From NCBI GenBank assembly GCA_021018995.1, contig CM037586.1:3756328-3820327 (forward strand): DNA of 64,000 bases, given 5' to 3'. A program made the position numbers and the translations under genes. How positions within the stretch are numbered: the first letter of the stretch is position 1; the number at the start of each line of letters is the position of its first letter. Under the pieces are notes generated by a model that made no database searches, was not told the origin of the DNA, and was given only the letters and a program-made list of their open reading frames with translations. The DNA is from Chloranthus sessilifolius (lineage: Eukaryota > Streptophyta > Magnoliopsida > Chloranthales > Chloranthaceae). This document shows, piece by piece, positions 1 to 10,961 of this stretch.

Positions 1-271
1 GATTTCAAACCATGGGTAATATAAGATATTATTTTCTAATTGAGATGATAAACAGTTCCACTATGAATCCATATTGCATGCATATAATTTGTGAAAAATT
101 GCTTAGCACTTGTGGTATGTCATCGACTAAAAGTACTATAAATAGTGTCAGAATAAAAATATCCATGAGCTCAAAAGTGCACGGTTCGACCTATAGCTCA
201 ACTGGATGGTTCACAATATAACAACCTTTAGGTCACACGCTCAAATTTCAGTGTAGCCATTAATTAAAATA

Positions 272-273
<2 letters not shown>

Positions 274-317
<44 letters not shown>
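274..317. repeat. (GA)n microsatellite
   Basis: An uninterrupted GA dinucleotide run of about 44 bases in AT-rich non-coding sequence. No gene overlaps it. Confidence 0.95.
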
Positions 318-319
<2 letters not shown>

Positions 320-456
320 CAAAATTGTCTTTGGTATTGTAAAAACAAACACGATCACAGTGAAGTCAACAGTAGTTAGAACTCTACCTAAGAAGAATTG
401 TATCCAGAATTGTAATTATGATTCACAAGTATCTAATTATGTGATGTTGATCATTA

Positions 457-554
457 TATAATTGCAAATGTTAGAAGAAAGAGATGTGCTCTTCCGAATC
501 AAATATATAATTGCAAATGTTAGAAGAAAGAGATATGCTCTTCCGAATCAAATG
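457..554. repeat. 49-bp tandem duplication
   Basis: Two adjacent copies of a 49-base unit, starting at 457 and 506 and beginning TATAATTGCAAATG, differ at about one position. The sequence is non-coding and lies just downstream (minus-strand sense) of the TANGO2-like exon. The rest of 1-627 holds no gene I can support. Confidence 0.9.
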
Positions 555-627
555 GATAAAAACTATTTGCACTCTAAGATCAACATTGCTCTAGAGTCAA
601 ATCATCTACGTTATATTACTAGCTTAC

Positions 628-839
628 CTTAGGCCAAGGTGTGTGTAAACTTGCATTTGAGAGCAAGTGAATGCCAGGAGAAATTAATTGAATAGAAAAA
701 GCCTCTCCTTTTGGTATGTTGGACGCATAAATCATCGTTTTCGAAAAAAGATCAATTAATATAAGATTAAACCCATTAAATTGGTCTCCTTTCTGCACAA
801 CTTCCTCGGCAAATTCCTGAGGACTGTTCCCACTTTGCA
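628..839 (-). CDS. TANGO2: TANGO2-like (NRDE/DUF833) internal exon, isolated
   Basis: An open stretch of about 70 codons on the minus strand reads like the middle of plant TANGO2-type proteins (NRDE superfamily, formerly DUF833). It has SPQEFAEEV, then GFNLILIDL, KTMIYASN, PPGIH-like ISPGIHLLSN and finally TPWPK, in the family order and spacing. The exon ends in CCTAAG followed by GTAAGC, a good donor site at 627. At the other end a stop lies immediately upstream in frame, and an AG acceptor just before TGCAAAG would place the exon start near 839. I could not find the N-terminal exons to the right or C-terminal exons to the left. It may be one exon of a long-intron gene reaching beyond the window, or a captured or pseudogene fragment. 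Family members act in trafficking and mitochondrial or heme-related roles; the function here is inferred from similarity only. Confidence 0.72.
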
Positions 840-1260
840 CTTAAACCCAGACCCTGAAAACCCAAAAATAAAAAAAAAATAAAAAGAAAATTTATTTCAT
901 CCGCAGAAAGATCAGCTCTATCAGAGATATAATATAAACATGATTGAGTGGTGACCCACTTGACCACTTGCAAGATTCAAAGGAAGTTAATAACAAAACC
1001 ATCAGTATCATTACAAAGAAAGGTTGTGGGCCATTGTTAAATTCAAGTAAGGAATACAGAAAATAATATTTTCTCAGGGACAAATCCAAGTGACAAGTTA
1101 ATAGGAAGTGATCAAATCCAAGGAAGGAAAAACCAAAAAAACATGGGTTGTAATAAAATCAAATTATAAAACCAATAACTGATGATTAAATCGAGTAGAA
1201 AAGAGTGTATAAATAATAACTATCTTAAACAACAAAAGGCAAAAAAATTATTGAGGACCA

Positions 1261-1290
1261 ATTATTATTATTATTATTATTATTATTATT
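1261..1290. repeat. (ATT)n microsatellite
   Basis: About ten perfect ATT units. Confidence 0.95.
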
Positions 1291-1918
1291 GTGGGCACTT
1301 GACCAACAAAGAACCAATATACAAAATAATAACCACTCGGCTACACTATAAATTGGCATACCATTAATTTTAGAACTGCTCTAACCGTTTTGATGATGGC
1401 CGACATAATTTTTTGCACTATAGATCTTGAGAAAATGGGCGTCAATCCAAGTGGCTCGAATATTGTAACATGAAAGCTCAAAAGCCATCTAAAAATTAGC
1501 AGCTACCATGTAAATATGGCATACCGTAAAATAGTGTCGTCATTAAAGTACACTCTTGATCTTACAACATTAAAGTACACTTTCTTATTATTGATCAATC
1601 TAAATAGTCTAAGTGGACATAAAAAATCATGCTTACACAAGAGTCCATTGTTATCTATCCGATCGAAGAACTTTAATCCAGGCTTTTCAGAAATAAAATT
1701 AACAGCTTAGATTTCCCACGTCTTACCCCTTTAATGGGATAAGATCATTTAGACACTGAACGTTAAATTCAAAATTACAATACTGTTTAAAATGGTGTTT
1801 AAATGACAATAAAGAGAGTAGGGTTCCCTGCTTTCTAGAACTGGTGATCATAAGAATCAAACACAGATGAAATCTGAGATGAACACAAATCTCTTTAGAT
1901 CTCTAATCTTGAATGGAG

Positions 1919-1959
1919 ATAATAATAATAATAATAATAACAATAATAATAATAATAAT
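1919..1959. repeat. (AAT)n microsatellite
   Basis: AAT units interrupted once by CAA. Confidence 0.95.
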
Positions 1960-2649
1960 GGTGACATCAAGAATTAGAGAGGAGCTAATATATATGAATA
2001 ATAGTAGATTTCTTTTTCTCCTTTTTATCAGGAAAAAGGCAATTATATTACAATAATAATAAAGGTACAGAGGAAAAGCCTAGCAAGGATTATTGGTGGT
2101 TTATTTGTTGGTGTTGCTCATTCAAGAACGTTTCATTTGAATGAATTAAAATGGAAAGCCAAAAAAGAATCATGCTCAATCTGGCCACGACAAGTTGCCC
2201 AAGGTAGATAAGCCAGCATAAAAAATAACAATAAATAAATAACTACATAAAATAATAAAAAATAAAAAATTAATAAGGGTGTTTATCCACTGTCAAATAG
2301 CTGGTCAAAGGAGAAAAAATTAATGCAACAGGTGTGTAACTCGCTGATCACGTGCCACATGTCATGAGATCTGCATTCAGATGCAACACCACCATCGTTG
2401 TGTCCAGATGCATATCCCTACCACTATATATATATGGGACCATCATTTGCACCACAGTCAGTCCGAAAGCTACGCATATCATAGGATTGGAACCATCCAA
2501 TCAAGGTGCTTTAATGAATCATTTGCCATATGAATGATTTATATTAAAGCGCTGTAAGTGGTTCTAATACACTGCTGATCGTCCACACAAAACACATTTA
2601 TCTAAGGAAAATGAATGAACTTATTGATAAGAATATCTTGCCATATAAG

Positions 2650-2709
2650 ACACAGAACCACCATCCAACTCAATATCTGATTCAACAATGTCATCCTCCA
2701 TATCATCAT
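2650..2709 (-). pseudogene. Possible HIP/FAM10 (ST13-like) acidic-linker exon fragment
   Basis: On the minus strand a short open stretch reads DDMEDDIVESDIELDGG. Plant Hsc70-interacting proteins (HIP/FAM10, with TPR repeats) have a closely similar acidic segment, of the type EEDEIVESDVELEG, between the N-terminal helices and the TPR domain. A plausible acceptor (CACAAAG) precedes it. After GGSV the reading departs from the family, which would continue with VEPD and a proline pair, so either an intron starts or the fragment ends here. No TPR exon is visible nearby. Because acidic runs are low complexity the identification is tentative. Confidence 0.35.
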
Positions 2710-3840
2710 CTTTGTGTTTATGTGTGTCAAGGTGTTATAGATGTTTGACACCCATTTCTAAAAATTCCAACACAACAGTACGACCTTAAGAAAAAAAATA
2801 AATTTAAAAAAAAAAATTGAATGTATATAGAAAACAATTTGAAGGGACATCTTAGAGAGTTAATTGAGTTATGTAATGAAAAGAGACATAATGTATCTCA
2901 TGAACTTCGCTAAAAGTATACTATAATATATAAATCTTTTTCAAGGGCCCAAGTTTTTTATTATATAAGTTACTAAACTGTATAGTGATTGAAAACCAAA
3001 AACTGTCATAATATAGGGACTAAGCTACTATAAAGCTTAAATGATATAAAAAATTAAAAGAAAAGGTAACTCTAATTAAGGAATACACCAGTTTGGGCAG
3101 TCCTAAGGGTTGAATGCATTAAAATTGCAAGTGAAATCTTTGGTGGTCACTTTGTAGATCGAATTAAGAAATAAAGCAAGGGTAATTTAATGCAAGGGTC
3201 GAATCTAAATTGACAATGAACAATCAATAGGAGATTGTTCCCAAAAAAAAACAAAAACAAGGGTAATTGGCAATTTGGACTTAGAAAAACATAAAAGATG
3301 AAGTTGACTATTGTATAACCCAAAACTGGTTGAAAGTAATAGAATGTAGAAAGACCCATATGAGGACAAATTAGAACCAGCTTCATTATATGACCCATTG
3401 GTTATTTAAACTAAGAACCCAAAAGACCTTGGACTCAGAAAAAAAGCACAAAACGAAGTTGTGTTCTCTACAATCAAAATCCGGGAAAAACTACTAGAGT
3501 CTACAGAGACTCATTTTGAGGAGAAATCAGAACCAGCTTCAACACATCGACCCATATTTTAATTACACTAAGAACCCCAAAAAACCAATGAATTCAATAT
3601 GGGGAAATGAAACAAACCCAAATGTGAGGAAACCCAACAAAAATAATAGAAAACAGAGAAACATCAAGAGAAATGAACTCATAGAAACCACATGGATCAC
3701 AATCTAACAAAAATGAACACACCATTGGACAATTGAACATCAACAACTTCAGAAAAAAGAAATAAATGGCAATATATTTTATCTAAGAAAAGAAGTATAA
3801 AAAACCACATATAAGAACTAATTTCAATAAATCCATCTAA
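2710..3840. other. AT-rich sequence with a diverged 156-bp direct repeat
   Basis: No gene is supported. Sequences starting near 3363 and 3519 are diverged copies of each other: both contain AGAACCAGCTTCA, then GACCCAT, then CTAAGAACCC. They look like a decayed tandem pair just left of the larger array at 3845. Confidence 0.6.
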
Positions 3841-3844
3841 TGCA

Positions 3845-4530
3845 AGCAAACCCATAAAAAATTAAACAGCAAAAATCGAAACACAAAAACTAAAAAGATA
3901 TAATGGGTCGCAAAGGCACCAAAAAGTACCAAATTTTGGGTTAAGATATATACTCCACCCTCATAACAGAATTTATTTAAGTAAATTATATCTAAATCAA
4001 ACAAACCAATGAAAATCAAACAAAAAAAAACCTCAAAACAAAACACAACAAGTTCTAATAGGGCAATAAAATCCAAACCCATGAAAAATTAAACAGCAAA
4101 AACTTCAAAAAAAAAAAAAAAAAAATCTAATGTGCTCTTAGTTACCGGTAGCGGAACTCCGGAAGGAAGCATTTAGTAGGATGAGAGCATGACTGTCATC
4201 AAAAGTGCAAAATTAAGCAATTGTATGAGCTGAAGCGGGAGTGGGAAGGAGATTCCGAAACAGGACCGGGACACAGTAAGTAGAAGATTCATGCTACCAA
4301 GAATGGGTCAATAAAATTGAAGATTTGCATGCACGAGCAACAAAAATAGCTAATTTTGGGTAAATATATGTACCTCCCTCCTCATTTAAGAATCAAATTT
4401 ATTGAAAAATATATCCTTCTACATATAAACCCAAGAAAAGCTAAACGACAACAATCTCAACAAAAACTAAAAAGATCGAATGGAGCAAACCAAAATGTGC
4501 AGGAAAAGGCACAAAAAAATAGCAAATTTT

Positions 4531-4566
<36 letters not shown>

Positions 4567-5060
4567 TAAATTCAGTAAATTCTATCTAATTCAAACAAAC
4601 CCATAAAAAATTAAACAGCAAAAACCCCAAAACAAAATACAAAGATCTAATGGGTCAATAAAATCCAAAATTTGCAGGCGGAGGGACCAAAAACTAGCCA
4701 TTTTTGGATTAATATATATACTCCACGGTCATATAAGAATTAAATTCAGTAAATTCTATATAATAAAAACAAACCCATGAAAAATTAAACAACAAAAACC
4801 TGAAATCTAAACACAAAAAGACATAATGAGTCAATAAAATCCAAAATTTGCAAGCAAAAACACAAAAAATGTAGCAAGTTTTGGGTTAATATATACTCCA
4901 CCTACATATAATAATTAAAATCAGTAATAAATTCTAACTAATAAAACAAACCCATGAAAAATTACACAGCAAAAATCCCAAAACAAACACAAAAAGATCT
5001 AATGGGTCAACAAAATCCAAAATTTGCAGGCAAAAGCACAAAAAAAAAGCAAATTGGGGT
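3845..5060. repeat. Diverged tandem array, unit about 175 bp
   Basis: At least six copies of a unit are present, recognised by AAACCCATGAAAAATTAAAC near 3848, 4076, 4428, 4599, 4773 and 4949. Each is followed by CAAAATTTGC or similar and by TTTTGGGTTAATATATAC with CTCCAC. The last four copies are spaced 171-176 bases apart. The second interval is longer and includes unrelated sequence at about 4140-4340. The array ends at the HEMC-like exon. ORFs crossing it are spurious. Confidence 0.85.
4140..4274 (+). other. Unidentified exon-like insert in the tandem array
   Basis: This segment is GC-richer than its surroundings and unrelated to the 175-bp unit. On the plus strand one frame reads KIKQLYELKREWEGDSETG, and it is followed at 4275 by GTAAGTAG, an excellent donor site. 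I do not recognise the protein. It could be another captured exon, or chance coding potential in a non-coding insert. Confidence 0.25.
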
Positions 5061-5072
5061 TTAACAAACATC

Positions 5073-5290
5073 CCTCTTATGCCAATTTTTATAAGAGAGA
5101 CATTTGTACTTGACTGTTGTTCAATAGTAATAGCTGCTCTTGTAACAGCAACCCTTCTTTCATAGCGGACCAGAGCGATTTTCAAGGAAGGTGGAGGGAA
5201 CCCAAGTGTTGAAATGGACCAAATGTGCATGTTAGCATGAGAAGGGAAGAGGTGGCGGGAGGTGGGTCTCAGGGTGAGGTTATTTGCCAT
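5073..5290 (-). pseudogene. HEMC: HEMC-like (porphobilinogen deaminase) exon 1 fragment
   Basis: Starting at the ATG at 5290, the minus strand codes for about 72 residues. They are rich in Ser, Arg and Ala, as in a chloroplast transit peptide, and end with QQSSTNVSLIKIGIRG. Porphobilinogen deaminase, the tetrapyrrole enzyme that joins four porphobilinogens in the plastid, starts its mature domain with a segment of the type I(R/K)IGTRGSPLA. The match stops exactly at IRG, where an exon boundary is plausible, but the next bases are GATG rather than a GT donor, so splicing may be lost. No later HEMC exon (for example the GGKGLFTKE region) was seen further along the minus strand in this window. 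I infer an isolated exon 1 copy rather than a working gene. Confidence 0.5.
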
Positions 5291-5360
5291 TATGGCTTCA
5301 AGAAGAAGAGAGATAGAGATGGTGTCGGGGTTTTTGAAAGATTTTTCATTTGTTTTCAAA

Positions 5361-6458
5361 AGTAATGATTTTTTTCAATTTTTTTGGATATAGCGTTAGT
5401 GGATTAGCCAATCAGAGTATAATCTTCTTGATTTTTTGAATGTTTATCAAGAACATATCTAAATGAGCTCGACTCATTGAAATAACACTCAACCAGTGAT
5501 CTAAAATTAGAATACATATTGGCATATTGGGTAGGTCCCAAGCTCATATGTACTGGATATATCGGATACAAACTGGCCGACGTTTAGGTAGATTATAATA
5601 ATGACCTACAACACCTAGAAACCCATCATTGTGCAATCTAGAGAGATGTTTCTATTACGTTCTATGTAGATTAACACATTTTGAAAAGATTAGATCAGAT
5701 TGATTTTTGTTTTTAACACATCTATGTGGTCTATAATTATGCAATGTACAACAGTGAAAAATAACAATGAAAATGAAGAAGGTTCAAGGCTTCTATCAAA
5801 ACAAAATGGAGGCTAGATGCCATCACATCTATAAACAGACTACGAATCTAGACACATACCAAGGTTAATCAGTGTAGTGACTTCTAGAAAATAACATTTC
5901 TTAGATTATGTTATTCTAGATCACTGGGTATTTTAGAAAGTTCAAACCCGACTACTCAAACGATATAGAGCAAGGAATAATACCAGACAAAATTAATCTC
6001 ATACGAAAGAAGTGCACACCAATATAATGAGAATGACGTGTGAAGATGAAAGACTACAGATGAACAGACCCACTACCCTCCTCAAGTAACAAATTAGATG
6101 AGGCAAATCAGCCCATATTCCCATTAAAAAATTTAATATCCAAATAATAAATGCCCAAAAATATTCTCCTATACAAGATATGTAGAGCAATAAATATGCA
6201 AAATAATATGACAAACAAAGTGGTGTAGGAGATGCGCAATCCGAGGTGTTGCAGGAGATGCGCAATCCGATGCACCCGCAGCCTTAGCTTGTATCAGGCA
6301 AACCCGGAGTGATACTCAGAGTAGTTTTTGAACTGTTATCATACTGGATCAACAAAAAAAAAAAACCAAAAGAACTCATCAAAATGACCAAAAAAATAAA
6401 TAGCACATCCAAATCGCAAAAAAGCGCATCAAAATTGATAAAAAGAAAAATTGACAAA
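5361..6458. other. AT-rich sequence without a supported gene
   Basis: Nothing recognisable was found except a short direct duplication around 6226-6270 (GGAGATGCGCAATCCGA twice). Confidence 0.6.
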
Positions 6459-7110
6459 ATCTCCAAAAACCCACCTAGAAAACTTTAGAAAACAATTAAT
6501 GTAAATAATATGTACACACTATATTGTCTGATTAAATTATACGGTACTATTACAAATATAAATTTCCTGAAAAAATGTAACAAAAATATTAAAAATAGGA
6601 AATTTAATCAGACATTCCCAATAATTATAAAGAACAAATGCCAGGGGATTAAATAAATAAAAAAATTGACTTGATAAGCTGAAGCGGCTGCTCAAAAAAC
6701 AAACCCATTTGGGAAATCTGCCCTGCTAATCCTTGAAACGCCTGAAAAACAGCTCTAAATCTCAACAACAACACACAGAAATCTCCAAAAAAACCCCTAG
6801 AAAATTTTAGAAAAACCCATGGGAATGGATGATTAATGTAAATAATATGTACACACTATACTACTGTCTGATTAAACTATACCGTACTATTATAAATATA
6901 AATTTCCTGAAAAAAATGTAACAAAAATATTAAAAATAGAAAATTTAATCAAGCATTCCCAATAACCATAAAGAACAAATGTCAGGGGATTAAATAAATA
7001 TAAAAACTAACCTGATAAGCTGAAGAGGTTGTTCCAAAACAAACCCATTTGGGAAATCTGCCCCGCTAATCCTTGAAACACCTGAATAATAGCTCTGAAT
7101 CCCAATAACA
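6459..7110. repeat. Tandem duplication, unit about 321 bp
   Basis: The sequence starting at 6460 is repeated from 6783 with scattered differences. Both copies contain GTAAATAATATGTACACAC, AAATATAAATTTCCTG, CAGGGGATTAAATAAAT and AACAAACCCATTTGGGAAA. Each copy carries the exon-like stretch described next. Differences include a few short indels, so the duplication is not recent. Confidence 0.88.
6668..6755 (-). other. Unidentified exon-like stretch (copy 1 of 2)
   Basis: One minus-strand frame is open and well formed, reading AFQGLAGQISQMGLFFEQP, and ends at CTTATCAAGTCAAT, a weak donor-like site. The second copy at about 6998-7081 carries the same peptide start but has shifted frame, ending CTTATCAGGTTAGT, a better donor. 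I do not recognise the protein. It could be a captured exon duplicated together with its surroundings, or chance. Confidence 0.3.
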
Positions 7111-7139
7111 TCAAGACAAAACAAAAACACCTCCTGTTT

Positions 7140-8065
7140 TTTACCATGTATGTAATTTTGATCCCAAAAGAACCCCATCAAAATCGATTAAAAAAAAAAA
7201 GAAAAATTGATATTTAAAAAAATTGTTAAAAAAATCCAAATAAAAAACCAAGAAATCATAAAAAATCGTCCAAAACCCCCTAAAAAACTACAATGTTTAC
7301 CATGTATGTAATTTTGATCCCAAAACACCCCATAAAAATTGATATTAAAAAAAATCATAAAAGAAATCCAAATAAAAAACCAAAAACCCATAAAAAATCG
7401 TCCAAAATTCCCTAGAAATTGAAAATGTCCTCTAAAAAATCAAAATCAATAAAAAAAAACCCCATAAAAATCGAAAAAACTACCAAGAAAATACATCAAA
7501 ATTGAATAATAAAAAATAAAAAAAAAACCCATAAAAAGAGCCCAAAAGAACTCATCAAAATCAACCCAAAAAAAAACATCCAAATCGCCAAAAAGCCCAT
7601 AAAAGGCAAAATCTCCAAAGAAACAAAAACCCTAGAAAACTTTACAAAAACCCATCAAATTTGATTAAAAAAACCAGAAAAGACCCATAAAAATGGATCA
7701 GAAATCCTGGAAGAGAAAAAAAGGGGGTAAAAACCATGAAAATAAATAAAAAGAAGTAAAAAATGATGGGAAATCGTAGCTACCTTGCTGGAGAAATGGT
7801 GGGAAACTAATGCATGAGGATAGAGCTTCAAATCAAATGACATAAAATATGTATTAGGGTTAAGAAGGTCTGTAATAATGGTGAAACGACGGTCGATCTC
7901 GATTGACAGTATGGTAGGAAAGCATGGTTGATATGGTCACTGTGTATGGGAGGCATGATCGATGGGGGGAGAAAGCATGGCCGATATGGTTGACCTGGGT
8001 GGAAGTATGGTGCTTGATTTTATAAAATTTAAAAGGGGATGCTAATATATATTATAGATTTTAAA
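7140..8065. repeat. Left arm of a ~0.9-kb inverted duplication
   Basis: The right flank of the foldback at 8066-8302 contains this sequence in reverse complement. For example, ACCATGTATGTAATTTTGATC near 7300 pairs with the reverse complement at about 9130-9152. The minus-strand reading of 7655-7843 (KLYPHALVSHHF) matches the plus-strand reading near 8600-8640 (KLYHHALVSHYF). The similarity is imperfect and T- or A-rich throughout. ORFs here are by-products. Confidence 0.7.
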
Positions 8066-8142
8066 GAGTTTTGCTAACCTGTACCACGGTTTTGTCATCA
8101 TGCGATAGAACGAAAATAGATTTTATTTTTTATATAAAGGTA

Positions 8143-8182
<40 letters not shown>

Positions 8183-8302
8183 TACTTATATATATATATC
8201 TTACCTTTATATAAAAAACGAAAGGTAAGTATGCCTTAGATTCCTCTTTAGTTTTCGTTCTATCGCATGAGGACAAAACACTGGTACAAGTTAGCAAAAC
8301 TC
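8066..8302. mobile_element. Foldback/MITE-like element with (TA)n core
   Basis: Terminal inverted repeats GAGTTTTGCTAAC (8066-8078) and GTTAGCAAAACTC (8290-8302) are exact complements. Inside, the arms continue as TGTACCA, TTTTGTC and ATGCGATAGAACGAAAA on the left against the reverse order on the right, meeting at a TA repeat (about 8144-8203). This non-coding, hairpin-forming element is the type copy of the unit repeated at 9150-10210. The target duplication is unclear. Confidence 0.75.
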
Positions 8303-9160
8303 TCGTACTAGTTAGCAAAACCCTTTAAATCTTATTTTATCTTTATATAAAAAATGAAAGGTAAGTGTGCTTTAGCAAAACCCTTTAAATTTTATAATAC
8401 AAATTCCCAAGTCCCTTTTAAATTTTATAAATTCAAGCTACACAATACTTTCACCTGGATCGATTGTATCGACTATGCTTTCACAGCCATCGACCATGCT
8501 TCCCATCGTCGACCATACCGACCATATTGTAGATCGACCATACCGATTTCACCATTGCAAACCACCTGACCCTAATATATGTTATTTGACATTTGATTTC
8601 AAGCTTTATCATCATGCTTTAGTTTCCCACTATTTTTTAAGCAAGATAGCTACGATTTTCATCATTTTTTGCTTTCTTTAATTTTTTTTTATGATTTTTA
8701 TCCCCTTCTTTTACTTTTCTATTTTCTTTTTCTTGGAAGATTTCTGAAGGGATTGTAAAGAGAGGTTGGATTTTTTGTTTTGTTATTATGTTATGGATTT
8801 TGGGGAGTTTTCTGATGAATTTTGTTTTGGTATTATGTCATGAATTTTGGATTTTTTAAGGGGGAGTTTTTTGATGAATTTTTTTCTAGATCGATTTTGA
8901 TGGTTATTTTTTTTTGGGGGTTGATTTTCATGAGTTCTTTTGGGGGTTTTTTATGACTTTTTTTTAGGGGGTTTTTTTATGATTTTTTTTTTTCAATTTT
9001 GATTTTTTAGGGGATTTTTGACGACTTTTTATGGGTTTTTAGTATTTTATTTGGATTTTTTTAACGATTTTTTTTAATATCGCTTTTTATTATTTTTTAA
9101 ACTTTATCGATTTTGATGGGATTTTTTTGAGATCAAAATTACATACATGGTAAACCTTGT
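8303..9160. repeat. Right arm of a ~0.9-kb inverted duplication
   Basis: Reverse-complement partner of 7140-8065, ending in ATCAAAATTACATACATGG near 9152. It is extremely T-rich on the plus strand (runs of T and TTTTGATGG), where the left arm is A-rich. A shorter extra copy of its end lies at about 9590-9660. Confidence 0.7.
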
Positions 9161-9175
9161 AGTTAGTTTTTAATA

Positions 9176-9211
<36 letters not shown>

Positions 9212-9662
9212 GTAACTTGTACCAATGTTTTGTCCTCATGCGTTAGAACGAAAACTAAAGAGGAATCTAAAACATACTTACCTATCATTTTTTATATAAA
9301 GTTATCTTACCTTTATATAAAAAATGAAAAATACCTTTATATAAAAATTGAAAGGTAAGTATGTTTTAGATTCCTCTTTATATATATATACTATATATAT
9401 ATAAAGGTAACTTGTACCAGTGTTTTGTCCTCATGCAGTAGAATGAAAACTAAAAAGGAATCTAAAGCATATTTACCTTTCATTTTTTATATTTTTAGGG
9501 AGTTTTTGACAATTTTTTTATGAGTTTTTGGTTTTTTTATTTGGATTTTTTAAAAGATTTTTTTAATATTGATTTTGATTGTTTTTTTGACTTTATCGAT
9601 TTTGATGGGGTTTTTTTGGGATCAAAATTACATACATGAAACCTTATAGTTAGTTTTTAATA

Positions 9663-9716
<54 letters not shown>

Positions 9717-9855
9717 GTAACTTGTACCAGTGTTTTGTCCTCATGTGATAGAACGAAAACTAAAGAGGAGTCTAAAGAATACTTACCTTTCGTTTTTTAT
9801 ATAAAGGGATCTAACCTTTATTAAAAAACGAAAGGTAAGTATGCTTTAAATTTCT

Positions 9856-9899
<44 letters not shown>

Positions 9900-10139
9900 A
9901 TAATTTGTCCCAGTGTTTTGTCCTCATGCGATAGAACGAAAACTAAAGCAGAATCTAAAGCATACTTACCTTTCGTTTTTTATATAATTATATAAAAAAC
10001 GAAAGGTAAGCATGCTTTAGATTTCTCTTTATATATATATATAAAGATAACTTGTACCAGTGTTTTGTCCTCATGCGATAGAACGAAAACTAAAGAGGAA
10101 TCTCAAGCATACTTACCTTTCATTTTTTATATAAAGGTA

Positions 10140-10210
<71 letters not shown>
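9161..10210. repeat. Array of (TA)n-linked foldback units
   Basis: About four or five copies of a unit lie head to tail, separated by TA repeats (for example 9177-9207, 9664-9713, 9860-9896, 10143-10206). Each unit contains ACTTGTACCAGTGTTTTGTCC, ATGCGATAGAACGAAAACTAAA, GAATCTAAAGCATACTTACC and TTTTTTATATAA, with a short reversed GAAAGGTAAGTATG. They are the same sequence as the right arm of the foldback at 8066-8302. No protein is encoded. Confidence 0.8.
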
Positions 10211-10214
<4 letters not shown>

Positions 10215-10857
10215 GTTTATTTATATTCAGATATATAAAGATATTAAGGGCAATGTAGTTATCTTGTGGATGGTTTTCTTTCTTTAAAATTCTTTATGAT
10301 AGGTGAAGCGTTTTATATTGTCATGACCGCTAGATTAGATACATACACTAAAAGGCATGCTGGTTATGCATTCCTCTCCATAAATGCTTAGACTCAAATT
10401 CATTAATCTATAGTTATTGTAACAAAAATAGCGAGTCTCAAGCCACAAAATTAGCAATATATGACTGTCATTATTGCAGTTCTCATTGAAATCATGAAAA
10501 TTTGCAATATTCTGACTTTTTTCTATAAGAACAATATAATTATAGAACAACTTTGTTGCAAAAAGTGAGATCTTGTTTAGGAATGAGTAAACTGATACAA
10601 TTGATTTATGACAGAGTAGCTAGCGAAAAAAGAGTAAAGTTGATGACAAGCAACTACCAAGTCATCAATTCCCGACCTTTTAATAATATAATGAATATCT
10701 AAATTGGTAAGGTGAAACCACTTACATTTTATTTTTCTATCATAGACCTTGCTATTTTTTGTTATAGTTTTTGGCTATATAAATAGTTTGATACAACTCC
10801 TTGTTGGCATTTATGAACTATTAGGTTAATTTACCTGCAAATAATAATTTTACTTAA
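10211..10857. other. AT-rich sequence without a supported gene
   Basis: No repeats, motifs or credible exons were recognised. Confidence 0.6.
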
Positions 10858-10961
10858 GGTTGTGTTTGGGATTGCTCTTGGGAGGCAACGATCAGCTCTC
10901 TCCTCTAGCTCAGAGCACTTTAGTATGGGACTGTGTTTGGTTGTAAGTGCTCTATGTGACG

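Larger units (their letters stand above)
840..2649. other. AT-rich sequence without a supported gene
   Basis: No exon, RNA gene or element end could be recognised. The stretch contains two trinucleotide microsatellites, listed separately, and many poly-A/T runs. The small ORFs in it have no recognisable motifs and look like chance. Confidence 0.6.

Noticed and set aside
3147..3398. 83-codon minus-strand ORF
   Set aside because: Hydrophobic, Phe/Leu-rich translation of AT-rich DNA with no recognisable domain or splice context.
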